Source: Zygnema cylindricum
Taxonomy: Eukaryota; Streptophyta; Zygnematophyceae; Zygnematales; Zygnemataceae
DNA: 64,000 nt
NCBI GenBank assembly: GCA_037447655.1
Contig: JBBHKE010000536.1
Coordinates: forward strand, 50,792-114,791
Direction: 5' to 3'
Part shown: positions 1-10,365 of the stretch, piece after piece
Layout: every line of letters begins with the position of its first letter
How positions within the stretch are numbered: position 1 is the stretch's first letter
Notes under the pieces: model-generated
What the model was told of the DNA's origin: nothing
The model's database searches: none
What the model saw: only the letters and a program-made list of their open reading frames with translations
Translations under genes and position numbers: made by a program

Positions 1-614
1 CTCCGTAAGATATAGGAGCGACGGGATTCATAAAACCTTGTTTCTGTCTGTAAACAACAAAAAAAAAAAAATCTGGATCCCTCCAAGGTCATTGAATCCA
101 CATTTACTACGGTGGATATAGAATGCCTCCATGGGTCACTAAACAACAATAGTGTTGTTTTAAAATTAGTGTGGTTCACTCTACCACTAAAATCATGTTT
201 ACACAAAAGACGCAATCACCAATCCACACAAACTGTGTTTCCATGTGAAACGTCATTGAAGACTGAAACGTGGGCCAACAAAAACATCGTGTAATGGGAT
301 TTCCCTGTTTCAAAAAGCTGATTGAATGTGACTTCCCTTCTTTGCCTCCTTTGACGACACAAAACGCGACACAAACCATGCATTTTTGGTATAGGAAGTA
401 AGAAGATGGAGAAGCTGAGTGAAAAAAAAACGATTTTTTCTTTTTTTCCAACGGTGACAATAGTTCCCCAGGAGTATGCCCCTTCTAATTGCTAAACTAA
501 AAACAAAGACTAGCTACAATCCTGAAAGGAGAAGACCGAAATTTGTTATTAGACATGAAATCAATCTGCTAGTGAATGTGACATCTTTCCAAAATCAATC
601 TCCCGTACCTACAT
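1..614. other. 3' flank of RRP1, no gene seen
   Basis: AT-rich intergenic sequence downstream of the minus-strand RRP1 gene. It probably includes the RRP1 3' UTR just left of 615. Short open frames here have no recognisable domain, and I see no repeat matching the rest of the window. Confidence 0.5.
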
Positions 615-2639
615 TTATGCCTTAGGGGACGTTTGTTTGGGCCTCTTCCTTTGTATTTTGTATGGAGTTCCCTTGAGAGGTAACCTCTTAGGCTTTGCCA
701 TTAAGTCATTGAGATGTTTACTATTGATAGGGCCCGGACTCGTCCCTGACTTTAAAGCACTTCCCCGTGGAGTAGCTGAAGGAGGAGTTCGAATTGAAGG
801 AGGTGGGACCGGACCGTTTTTATGAAAAACAAGGTTCGACTTGAGTGAAAACCGGACTTTCCTTTGCCGTTTTTGTGGAGTAGAGTCATCATTGTCCACA
901 CCTGTCGGAGTTTTCAGTATGTTTTCTACCACGACCGGTACAGGTTTATTTTGCAATTCCTCAACCATAATTTCGCTCCCAGCTGCCACAGTTGCCTTGC
1001 GCTTCTCTCGTTTTTTCAGCGCATTGTTACCAACCTTTCCTGAATCTTTCATTGTTTTAAACAGAGTGTCTAACTTAGTTACTACAGATTCTGACTGCTC
1101 TTTACCCAATTGAAATTCAGCCACTTCCGATGTCCCTAAACTTGGACTTTCAGTGTTTGTCACTACAACTGCCTCCGATTCCAAATGAGCAGCCTTTCCT
1201 GAATTGGAACCTCCTTGTATCTCCTCATTTGCCCCATCCTCCTTCGCTTTTGACTTCAAAGTCTTCCCTGCCTTCTTCGACTTCTGCAGAATCTCACCTC
1301 CTTTCCGTTTTTTGCTCTTTTCCACAAGAGTCTCATCTCCAACTCCTCCGTTTGGTTCTGGAAAATCAGATGATTCATTACTAGCCTCATTTGTCACAGT
1401 CACAGCCTCCACTGGCCCTCCATTATTCAAAAACAAGCCTTTCTCCTCATCTTTTTTGGAAGCCCCTCGATCAGCATTTCCATTCTCGCGTACCTTTCTA
1501 GGTTTCTTTCCCTCAGTTTTTCCCTTCACTTGCAATGTACCAGAAACTCCTTCATTCTCCAAAGCAGAAACACTGACAGCCTCAGTAACTTCAGAGCCTT
1601 TGGATTTTGTCCGTTTCTCGCTCTTGTTACCATTTGCTTTTACTTTTTTCCCTTCTTTGATGACCTTCACATCTTCTCCTCTCTCTCCCTCCCCGTTTCC
1701 TTTTCTCTCTCCGTCTCCATTTCCCTTCGCTTGCAGTCTCTCCAAAACCTTAAACTCTTCGCAAACTGCGTAAAGTACTTTACGGTTTCCAATGGGAGTT
1801 TCCGGAGCTCCAGCTATGGAAAACAAAAAAGGACCTATTTTCTGCAAATCTTCTACACAAATAAATTTATCCAAATCCGTGGCTTCTGCTTCTGATGATC
1901 CTTCTTGAGACTTATTTGTTAGAGACAGAGTTTTTTGGATTAAGCTGGTAAAAACAGCCCGACGGAGTCTATCTAACAACCTTTTGTCCGAAGACTTTTG
2001 TAAACAAACATAAAAAGGCTCCAACAATGGAAACATTTGCAATTTTCTGTCACTATTAACTTTCCAAAGCTCCTCCAAATATATATCTGTGAGATGAAGC
2101 TTAAGTCCAAGAGCAGATAAACGTTCCTCTCCGAGCAAAACTGTACATTTTAGGGTTTCCATGAACTGTGACACAAGAGATCCTTTCCATTTGTGAGCTG
2201 AGAGCAGAGCAAACATGGATGCCAGAAAAGAGCGCACTAGAAGACAAAACTTGTCTAGTCTTAGGCGGTCAATCCCGGGCCATTCTCGACCCATAGTCGC
2301 CAGAAAAACGTCAAAAAAACGGAGAGACGTCACAGTTTCTAAGCTCTGTAACATGGCAGCCATGGATTCTGCCAGGTCAGCTTGTACGGCCGCCTTGTCT
2401 GCATGCCAAAAACAGTAGAACAAGCCCTTCCATATTTTCCGGAGCTCGTCATCTTGCACGTCTTTCTTCGCTCGAAGCCACGTGGTAAGCGCTGATAGAC
2501 CTTTGTCCCTAACTCGTTTGTCTGTAGCGGCCAGACTCCGTACCAGGGCGTTGCGCTCAGGTGAGAGAATCGGACGGTCGGGAAGAGACGCTTTCTGAGT
2601 CTCAGGATTGCCTGCAGAGGAGCTCGCAGGACCCGCCAT
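615..2639 (-). CDS. RRP1: RRP1/Nop52 family ribosomal RNA processing protein
   Basis: This protein acts in the nucleolus in pre-60S ribosome assembly and rRNA processing (known for the yeast Rrp1 and human NNP-1/RRP1 family). The frame is a single exon. I choose the Met at 2639, which begins MAGPASSSAG and gives about 674 residues. The longer upstream frame starts inside a GTACA microsatellite beside a MITE and adds an unrelated hydrophobic stretch. The Nop52 domain covers roughly the first 230 residues, with motifs such as RDKGLSALTTWL, IWKGLFYCFWHADK and DKFCLLVRSFL. A long, lysine- and glutamate-rich low-complexity middle follows, then a basic tail ending KRPKQTSPKA, as is common for nucleolar proteins. 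Lack of introns contrasts with the other host genes here. A 217-bp MITE lies about 115 bp upstream of the start and may sit in the promoter or 5' UTR. The family assignment is good; the exact start is inferred. Confidence 0.85.
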   Translation of the reverse strand: MAGPASSSAGNPETQKASLPDRPILSPERNALVRSLAATDKRVRDKGLSALTTWLRAKKDVQDDELRKIWKGLFYCFWHADKAAVQADLAESMAAMLQSLETVTSLRFFDVFLATMGREWPGIDRLRLDKFCLLVRSFLASMFALLSAHKWKGSLVSQFMETLKCTVLLGEERLSALGLKLHLTDIYLEELWKVNSDRKLQMFPLLEPFYVCLQKSSDKRLLDRLRRAVFTSLIQKTLSLTNKSQEGSSEAEATDLDKFICVEDLQKIGPFLFSIAGAPETPIGNRKVLYAVCEEFKVLERLQAKGNGDGERKGNGEGERGEDVKVIKEGKKVKANGNKSEKRTKSKGSEVTEAVSVSALENEGVSGTLQVKGKTEGKKPRKVRENGNADRGASKKDEEKGLFLNNGGPVEAVTVTNEASNESSDFPEPNGGVGDETLVEKSKKRKGGEILQKSKKAGKTLKSKAKEDGANEEIQGGSNSGKAAHLESEAVVVTNTESPSLGTSEVAEFQLGKEQSESVVTKLDTLFKTMKDSGKVGNNALKKREKRKATVAAGSEIMVEELQNKPVPVVVENILKTPTGVDNDDSTPQKRQRKVRFSLKSNLVFHKNGPVPPPSIRTPPSATPRGSALKSGTSPGPINSKHLNDLMAKPKRLPLKGTPYKIQRKRPKQTSPKA

Positions 2640-2735
2640 GGCAGCAGATGCAAGGAGAGAGAGACGGCTGCAAAGTAAAAAAAAAGCTGCAGGAAGAAAG
2701 TTCATGAAGATTCCTTGAAGCTTCGAATCGTGCAT

Positions 2736-2759
2736 ACCGTACAGTACAGTACAGTACAC
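2736..2759. repeat. GTACA microsatellite beside RRP1 start
   Basis: About four tandem copies of a 5-bp ACAGT/GTACA unit lie between the RRP1 start and the inverted repeat of the adjacent MITE. The last unit supplies the TA that borders the MITE. Confidence 0.7.
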
Positions 2760-2973
2760 CGTGAATCGTTATTAGTGTTAATGTTTTTTTCGTCTCTTTA
2801 AACATCTTTTCTCCGTACACGAATGTCGGTTCATAGATCTAACGGTTTCGATTGAAAGGTAAGATTCTCAGCTTCCGATTGACGGTCTCAAATTGAAAAT
2901 CGGACAATAGTGCACGGAGCAAATATGCTTTAAGTGGCGAAAATATTATTAGCACTAATAGCGATTCACGGTG
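2757..2973. mobile_element. TA-flanked MITE, 217 bp (MITE-1)
   Basis: The ends are inverted copies: CACCGTGAATCGTTATTAG on the left matches the complement of the right end, which reads CTAATAGCGATTCACGGTG. TA dinucleotides border both sides. There is no coding capacity. The element belongs to the same family as copies at 3064-3567, 4477-4976, 55036-55249 and 57669-57877. It lies 5' of the minus-strand RRP1 gene, so it may contribute promoter or 5' UTR sequence. Confidence 0.8.
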
Positions 2974-2975
2974 TA

Positions 2976-3060
2976 CTGTACTGTGTGTACTGTAAAAGCC
3001 ACCCTGGCGAACGCAAAACCCGCTCAATAATTAATTTCAATTGAATTGTAAAATGAAACT
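2976..3060. repeat. 85-bp direct repeat, left copy
   Basis: The segment that includes CCACCCTGGCGAACGCAAAA and the following AT-rich stretch is repeated almost unchanged at 3570-3653. The two copies flank the 504-bp MITE-2, so MITE-2 and one copy of this spacer look like a local duplication unit. Confidence 0.75.
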
Positions 3061-3063
3061 GTA

Positions 3064-3567
3064 CACCGCCAATCGTTATTAGCGTGTAAGTTTTTTTAGC
3101 GTATAAAAATAATTACCGTGGTGTACGCTATTTAAGAATTTGAAAATTTTGGAAAAAATCATACATTCTAATTGTTTGGTTACGGAAAGGATATATCTGT
3201 ACGAAATGACATTTTTTGAGTTACAAAGGCATAAAAAGACACTTAACATTATTGCACACACATGTGAATGTGCACTGGAAGAAAGAGACGCAAACTCGTC
3301 GAAAAAAATCACGTTCTCATATGTTCGTCCGTCGACCGTGTGAACAACGAGACGGCGTACGAATTTGTCAAAATCTGTACGAATACACATATTACTGTAG
3401 ACATTTTAAGGGCGGGTATTTATTATTCTGGACAACCCAAATTACAGTTAGTGATTAATTAGTATATATATTTTTTCTCAAAAAAAGAAAATTCCCGATT
3501 AGTGTTAATAACACTGATTCTTTTTTTTACACTATTTATTCCTTTACTCTAATAGCGATTGACGGTG
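3064..3567. mobile_element. TA-flanked MITE, 504 bp (MITE-2)
   Basis: The left end reads CACCGCCAATCGTTATTAG and the right end is the inverted TAATAGCGATTGACGGTG, with TA on both sides. The first 60 bp match the complement of the right part of the 214-bp copy at 55036-55249. This is therefore a longer relative with a larger AT-rich centre. No transposase frame is seen. Confidence 0.75.
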
Positions 3568-3569
3568 TA

Positions 3570-3653
3570 CTGTATGTACCGTAAAAGTCACCCTGGCGAA
3601 CGCAAAACCACCCGCTCAATAATTAATTTTCAATTGAATTGTAAAATGAGACT
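3570..3653. repeat. 85-bp direct repeat, right copy
   Basis: Near-identical to 2976-3060, with small differences (ACCACCCGC versus ACCCGC). It ends where the R1 repeat begins. Confidence 0.75.
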
Positions 3654-6600
3654 GTAGCTAATGTAATTAAAGGGATCTGAACCAGGGACGCCTAAAAAGT
3701 TTGGTAAATTAAATATGTGTGATAGCCTTTTTTTCACTATTGTTGCTTTTGTCGGTTATGTCTCTACACACTGTCGGTGTGTGTTCTCACCTTATTTATA
3801 TTAAATACTTAAAGTCAAGTTCCGTGAGAGAAAAGTGAGGCTGTTTAAGAAAGCCGTACCCTTTCATACCCTGCCGTACTGCTGTTTCTGTTTCCCGCAG
3901 AGCAGCAATACAGAATTTTTAAGATTCTCCAAGAGTTATCAATGACCGTTGGATTATGCTTGGGAATTCAACCGCGAAGTGATCGCTCCCTCTAGTTTTG
4001 TTTTTGGCCACGTAAGCCAAGTTTTGTAAGAGAAGCTGCTCGGGGAGGTGGCTTTTCCGATTACAGAACGTGTAGAATTTCTACACGTGGAAATAAAGAT
4101 TGCGTATTATGATAGGTCACCACCGGAACTTCGACACGCCGCACAGGCCATGTGCCTTCGGATTAGCTGGACGCAAGTTACCAATGCCGAAAATCCATAC
4201 AGAAATAAATTTCGTAACGCTCTTTCGTCACGCGTCTTCAAAGAGTGAAGGATTTCTGTGGTACAACTGGTACGCAAGTACATTTTCTTGGTGTGCAATT
4301 ACATCGTACGCAAATGAATTTTTTCATTTAATATTAGTCGGTGTGAGAAATCTTTTAAGAAACACGTATACGACAGCTTGTTTACAGTCACTACACGATG
4401 GCCCCTTGTCTACATATTACAGCCAGTAATGATGTCCGTACAATTACAGAGTCCTTGATCCATAATTTTCACAGTACACCGCGAATCGTAATTAGAGTAA
4501 ATTACTCTAATTCGGTCGTTCGAAATTTCGACTCTATCACATCAAATAGTGAAAATGATTCTAATTTTTTCATTATGCTATTTAAGGTAAGGCTTAATTA
4601 ACGTTTTTAATTCTAATATATGTTCGTTTTAAATAGTGTGGAGTACGGACGGCGTCCGACCGTGCAAAATTGTACTTTTATAAGAAAAAAAGTACAAATA
4701 ATGATTTAATACAGGCCATTATCATGTAACTGCGTTTTAACAAGCCGCGTAGTGCAAACGTCATAGTGACGATAAACTGTACGTTTTGTCAGATTCTGTA
4801 CAAATACCTTATTTACGGTAGAGGATATTAGCTTGCCAAATTAGAGTACACCGCATAAATTAGAGTAAATTCCTTTTTGAAACAGTTCTATCACATAAAT
4901 TAGAGTAAACTACTCTAATTATTTTTTTCTCTTTTTTTACTCTAATTTTTTCATTACTCTATTACGATGCGCGGTGTACAGCATTTTATGTATTTTTCAT
5001 GAAATTGAACTTTATTGTAGTGTACAAACAGTATTGGACACGTCGAACACGACAACAAGGAATTTAGTTTATGTCCGCCAGGTTGTGTTTTACTGAACTG
5101 CAGTTCAAATCATGGTTAAAATGTGCGCAATGTATATTCTCCCATGCTATACCAATATTGTACTCGACACAACCACACGCATATAACATTGATAAATGAC
5201 ATTTATCGTTTCCAATTGTTTTTATAAAACAAATGGCTTTTCCAATTGTTTGACAAATACTTACCTTAAGAGCGTTCCCAATTATTTTGTCGACTACAAT
5301 AACATTACCAATTGTCTTTTCAAGTACACACAGCTTTCCTTTGGCATAGGCATAATGCACTTCCAATTTACTGGCAAAGCTATACCTTAAGGTGTTTCTG
5401 TTATTTACACGATAGCGTATAAAGTCCTTTGTTCTACTAAGACTTACCTAACAACATTTTGAATTGTTTTTGCAAATACATTTAACGTTTTCTTTTGGCA
5501 ACAATATAGCGTATCTAATTGCTTTTGCAAAAGATATAAAACATGTTTCATCGTTTTAAAACTCCAGTTATATTCATACATTTTAATAATAATGTTGTGC
5601 ACACTAAAAGGAAAGCAGGTATAATCTTTCCAACTAATTTGCACTATTGAAATTGCAAGCATAGCTTACACTTCATTATAAAAATATGTTTTACAAAAAA
5701 AAAAACAGTGTTAATCATAAACTTTTGGTTGAAAGGTTATTTAAAAAAAAAAATCAAAGAACTCTAGTTAATGTAACATTTATAATATTAGCTTCGCCCT
5801 GTACTAAGGCGTTCAGTTTCAATATTGTCTTATTCCCACTTTTCAAAAAGGATTGTCCATAAAGGTGGTTTTAAGATTCTTAGGATTTTCAACATCCATA
5901 AAGTTCAAACAGTTGGTTTGTCAAAATATCACATAAACATAAGTAAATTATCAACGTTGAAATAAAAATGGTGTGGGATATAAATAAATGCCTGAAAAAA
6001 AGTTAACCAAACGGAAGAAGGGGAGGGGGGAATATGATAAAAGTTGATGAACTGACATATGGTCAACTAATTATTCGTACGTCAAAAAAACTTAGATGGA
6101 TCGGTAAACATGGTTTATTTAAACCAAATATCAAAAGACGTAGGCTAAGCTTAACAACGAGGGTTAATAAATGTTTACTGTGTATTCCAAAATGGTTCAA
6201 AACGTATAAATTTTTATAATCAAATTTTAGCAATTATTTACGTCTTTCATATACCGATTTTTTTTAATGTGGGGCAAACGTGGAACAATATGATTAAAAC
6301 CCCAACCACAATTTGAAGTTAGCGCACTCTAATTAAAAAAAAAATCATACAATCTCAAAGCAAGTAATTTATACGATATAGAGATGCAAGACAGTTGGCC
6401 GCTACGGTGATAATTAATATATTATAAAAACTAAAAGAAACAAGACAATAAACATTTACAGCTTATGTGAATAGAATTGCTTGTTCGTTGACTAATTTAA
6501 CAAAAAACTTCATTTACGTACTAAATAAATACCTATACTATATATGGTAAGTATAATAGCGAGCTCTTTAATTTTACAACGAGAAAGAACAAAACTCTTA

Positions 6601-7263
6601 TGACTGCTTTCCAATTTAAACTAATAAGTCTAACCATGAATTTTGTTTAAAAACTTGTGGTGTTGCCTTTATAAAAAGCCATGTCTACTTATTAAACAAT
6701 ATATGCTGGCTAGTCCAATGCAAAACATGAATTAATATTTAACATCTGTACTAATGGTATAGGGTTAGGGTCGGGTACAAATTATAGAATATGGACTCAT
6801 TTTTTCATGTACATTGCCCAACATAGTTAGTTTAACCGTCATCTTGTTTTTTCTTCCTTACGATTGTGTATGATTTCGAGGTCCTTTGGCTGAAAGATAA
6901 TGTTTAATTGTTTCGCGCTAAAATGTATTTGGAAGTGAATCTGGCAACATGAAAACTTTATACGGAAAAAGAGTTATCAGCTAAAGCTACGGCCTCATCT
7001 AATTGTAACTATAGGAACTTACTATATTTGCCATACACGGTTATCGAGTGTCCAAATGTCTAACAACGAAAATGTTACTTAAGGGTATGACGATTGTATA
7101 CGTCAACACTGCTAGTGACGATTGTCAACGTCTACAATTTGTCTTGCCACACCGTATTTCTTAAAACATTTTAGAGCGTCGTAAGACACATCGTAATTAA
7201 ATAATAATTGAAATGATTTGGTATCTCGCATATATTTGTATGACATCGTATACGTACACCGTT
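3654..7263. repeat. R1 unclassified repeat, copy A, left part
   Basis: From GTAGCTAATGTAATTAAAGG onward this matches copy B from 37517, at what looks like 85-90% identity, apart from insertions and deletions. Relative to copy B it carries MITE-3 (4477-4976) and about 550 bp around 5570-6120. The copy is cut at 7263 by the Ty3 element and resumes at 36858. A CCAATTGTTTT motif recurs every 32-36 bp around 5209-5310. On the minus strand it yields a KTIGN-like repeated peptide in both copies (5064-5366 and 38436-38801). The changes between copies are often non-synonymous, so I do not call a gene. No transposase or reverse transcriptase is seen. Confidence 0.75.
4477..4976. mobile_element. TA-flanked MITE, 500 bp (MITE-3), with empty site in copy B
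   Basis: The ends are CACCGCGAATCG and the inverted GATGCGCGGTG, with TA on both sides (4475-4476 and 4977-4978). The orthologous spot in R1 copy B (38349-38350) is uninterrupted and has a single TA within TTTCACAGTACAGCATTT. A further CACCGCATAAATTAGAG end lies inside at about 4847, so a second copy may be nested. No open frame is seen. Confidence 0.85.
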
Positions 7264-8984
7264 TGTAATAGGATCTCCTACCTCTCAGAAATTCCCATTA
7301 CTACAAACAATTTCATCCACATATTCCACACATTGGAAAATACACACCACATTGGAAAACACTCACATAAGGATAAACTTTTAATTCGAAGAAACATATA
7401 TCCACATAAAATAAGCTTGGTCTCTTGCCCTCGTGGCTTAACCCTTTTTTTAAATTGTTTTCCTCTGCTCTCCACTCTTAAATAATTCTATCTAATAACT
7501 ACTAAAATACTACTTAGTCAGTAAGAGATTTCAATGCAAAAATGCTACTTCTCCAATTTGGTTTTAATCGCTCAAGACCAAGATCAATCGAAAGTTCCAC
7601 AAACTTTTCTCAAAGGAAAAAAATGTCTACTCTCATCTTAGCCTTCACTATTTATCCATCGTCGCTTTGGACAAGCCAGGCCAGAGTCAACGCTCCGTTT
7701 GAACTAGCTTTTACCTGGGCCAATCATTGATCAGCTAAAAGTCGAACTTACCAATGCAAAAACGTGCGAAATCTCTTACTAACTACTTAGCACTTTACTA
7801 ACCAATCAAATGCTACGTTTCACTGCGTAACATTTACGTGCAAAAGTGCGCGCCAAACGAAACACGACTTTGCACGATCGTGCGTCACAAATGTCGTACG
7901 CGAAACTTCCTATGAGATTCCATTAAGTGAAAGTGACGTTTCGTACTAAAAATTGTACGAAAAGAACCACCGTGCATACTAAACTTTTCATTAGAACTTT
8001 ATGAAACGTACAAGCAAAATTTTGGTACTAATTTGACCCTCAACCAGTTTCAATGATACTTACTTGTTATTCAAACCCCACGATTTCACCTAAATACACC
8101 CATCGCTGTAACTTTTGAAACACTAGTAAATTAACGCTCGTTACACGGGCATGTACCCTGTTCAGTTTTTCATGCATTTTTTTCATGCCAATTTTTCATG
8201 CTCGTTACAAAAACGAAAACCCGTACCTTTTCCCTGGATGGATGGTCCTGTACCTTTTCCTGTAGTCGTTCGTAGAGACAGTTTACGGCAACGTAACATT
8301 GTGCCAGCACGCACGACACCATACCATTGTGCCTGCGGTACGGCAGTATGTATTGCCGACGCACGACACCGTAACATAGTACCTGCGGTACGGCAGTATG
8401 TACCGCCGACACACGGCACCGTAACATTCTGCCTGCGGTACGACATTATGTAATGTCGACGCACGACACCGTAACATTGTGCTTGTGGTACGGCAGTATG
8501 TACTGCCGACGCACGGCACTGTAACATTGTGTTTGCGGTACGACAGTGTGTACTGCCGACGCACGGCACCGTAACATTGTGCATGCATTAGGGCAATATG
8601 TAATGCAGACGCACGACACCGTAACATTATGCCTGCGGTACGACAGTATGTACTGCCGATGCACGTCAACGTTACATTGTTCCTACGGTACGTCAGTATG
8701 TACTGCGGATGCATGGCAATATTCCATACAAAGGTCTGCACATTGACGGTTGGCAACGCTATAAACGGTACAGCCGTCCGTACTGCGGACGGACAGAAAA
8801 AATTATTGAAAGACACACTGCTCATATAAGGCTTTCCAAAAAGGCGTCTGAAAGACTCTTATTTATATACTGATAACTCAAAATCGCGTGATTCTTTCGC
8901 GGGCGTCTATCTAATTCAGTACTCTATAATTATAACACCTAAATACCCCTTTACGAACAAGTTTGATCTGCTATTGCTGTTACA
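7264..8984 (-). repeat. 3' LTR of the outer Ty3 element
   Basis: This matches 35888-36857 across its whole length except for about 750 bp of extra sequence at 8121-8873. Without that insert it is about 970 bp, equal to the other LTR. On the plus strand it starts TGTAATAGGATCTCC and ends GCTGTTACA. Confidence 0.9.
8121..8873. repeat. Insertion in the 3' LTR with a 50-bp tandem array
   Basis: This sequence is absent from the 5' LTR, so it arrived after retrotransposition. From about 8286 to 8720 it holds eight to nine copies of a 50-bp unit; GTAACAT-type landmarks fall at 8371, 8421, 8471, 8521, 8571 and 8621. Most units contain the dyad GGCAGTATGTACTGCC, with 7-bp arms. A second dyad around a TCCGTACTGCGGA core follows near 8770. 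The 8121-8285 and 8730-8873 flanks are unmatched elsewhere in the window. The minus-strand frames in the array are by-products of the repeat. Confidence 0.8.
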
Positions 8985-9001
8985 TCATCCCCTCTTTATT
9001 T
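8985..9001 (-). other. Polypurine tract of the outer Ty3 element
   Basis: On the minus strand AAATAAAGAGGGGATGA abuts the TG start of the 3' LTR. This is the expected position and composition for the plus-strand primer. Confidence 0.75.
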
Positions 9002-9033
9002 TTAACTAACCTAAGTTAAAACACCTTTCATTC

Positions 9034-10365
9034 TCAAGACGAGACTTCTACGTTAGTATCCCTCCAATACCTTTGTAAAAAATCAGAATTTTTATCTTCT
9101 AAAGTCAACTCATCTTTTGGCCTTCCTAGATAGTGTATTTGCCAAAATATAGTATTGTCGACCTTGAACCGTTGACCAACCCACTCTATTACCCATCTGT
9201 GGACTTCAGGTTCTATGATTATTGAGGGATCCAATTCCAATTTCCCTTCAGTTGGTCGAAGATTCGCTGGTTTCAGTTGGCTGATGTGTATCACTGGATG
9301 AATTTTTGTTGAAGGCGGAAAGTCCAATTTGGCAGCAACTGACGATATCATCTAGATTACAGTAAATGGTCCAATGTACTTAGGAGCAAATTTCCCTGTA
9401 GGATTCGATTGTCCCTCGATCTTCCACCAATAATGCATTGTAGAAATCTAAACCCTGTGCGGTTAGCATTTAATTCTTGCCTCCTTTGTGCTTCCAGTAA
9501 TGTATCCCGAACAATTTTCCAAATTGTTTGAACGTATTCCTAAAACTCTGTTTTAGAACCTCTATTCTCTTGAGTGATCCCTGTTATAAAGTCTAATGCT
9601 TCTCTAGGTTGGTATCCGTATGCAACTTCAAATGGTGAGAATCCTGTACTAGCATCTTTACATGAATTGTAGGCAAATTCGATTAATGGCAGTTTAGATT
9701 CCCATGTGTTCTGAACTCTACTGCAATTAGTCCTAAGCATTTCCTCCAGTGTATGGTATATCGTTTTTGTGTGTCCATTTGTTTGAGGATGATAAGAGGT
9801 ACTCATTTTGATTTCAAAGCCTAAATATTGCTATAATTTTTTCCAAAATGCAGACGTAAATTTAGAATCATTATCACTGACAATAGACAGAGGGACTCCA
9901 TGATGTCTGACCATGTTGTCAAAATATAACTTTGCGATATCTACAACTGATTGAGTAGTTTTGCAAGGGATAAAGATTGCCATTTTACTAAACCTATCAA
10001 CTACGACCATGATATTGTCATTTCTTCTAGATGTAGCCGGCAACCTGACAATAAAATCCATACTGACAGATTCCCATGGTCTTTCGGGGATATCCAAAGG
10101 TTGTAAGAGACCCCTAGGTATCTGGTTACTAGGTTTGCTCTGTTGCTCTGTTGGCAAGGGACACAACTTTCCACGTGTTTCGACACCGCTTTTGCCATCC
10201 CGGGCCAAAACAATCTACTCTCCATGCGACTTAGAGTTTTATCTCGACCTAGATGTCCTAAATGCTCATGAGCTTATTGTAAAAGATGTTTTCTTAAGTC
10301 TCCCACTTCAGGATTGCATAATCTATCCCCTATTTGCAGATACAATTAACCGTCCTCTAGTTTGA
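9034..10365 (-). pseudogene. Outer Ty3 integrase with chromodomain-like tail (broken)
   Basis: The fragments read minus-strand in order. The zinc-binding region has the end motif LFWPGMAKAV and CVPCQQ (about 10150-10225). The catalytic core has the first Asp in SVSMDFIVRL and the second in SIVSDNDSKF (9831-10208). The next frame, 9540-9806, starts MSTSYHPQTNG. Where the catalytic Glu is expected, the sequence reads GHTKTIYHTLEEML, a Lys in place of Glu, so the DDE triad is lost. The C-terminal frame 9034-9351 contains HPVIHISQLKP followed by a chromodomain-like stretch with WVIEWVGQRF and FWQIHYLGRPKDELT. Stops and frameshifts separate the pieces. The family assignment is secure; the chromodomain label is an inference from pattern. 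Confidence 0.85.

Noticed and set aside
1204-1773. Plus-strand Ser/Phe-rich frame
   Set aside because: Antisense shadow of the RRP1 coding region.
5064-5366. Gene for a KTIGN-repeat protein in R1
   Set aside because: It is conserved in copy B only as far as the DNA is, many differences change amino acids, and no domain is known.
8286-8720. CRISPR-like regular array
   Set aside because: Units are contiguous, with no unique spacers, and the setting is a eukaryotic LTR.
8183-8825. Overlapping minus-strand frames rich in Cys and Arg
   Set aside because: They arise because the 50-bp array stays partly open in several frames; the peptides are only the repeat translated.
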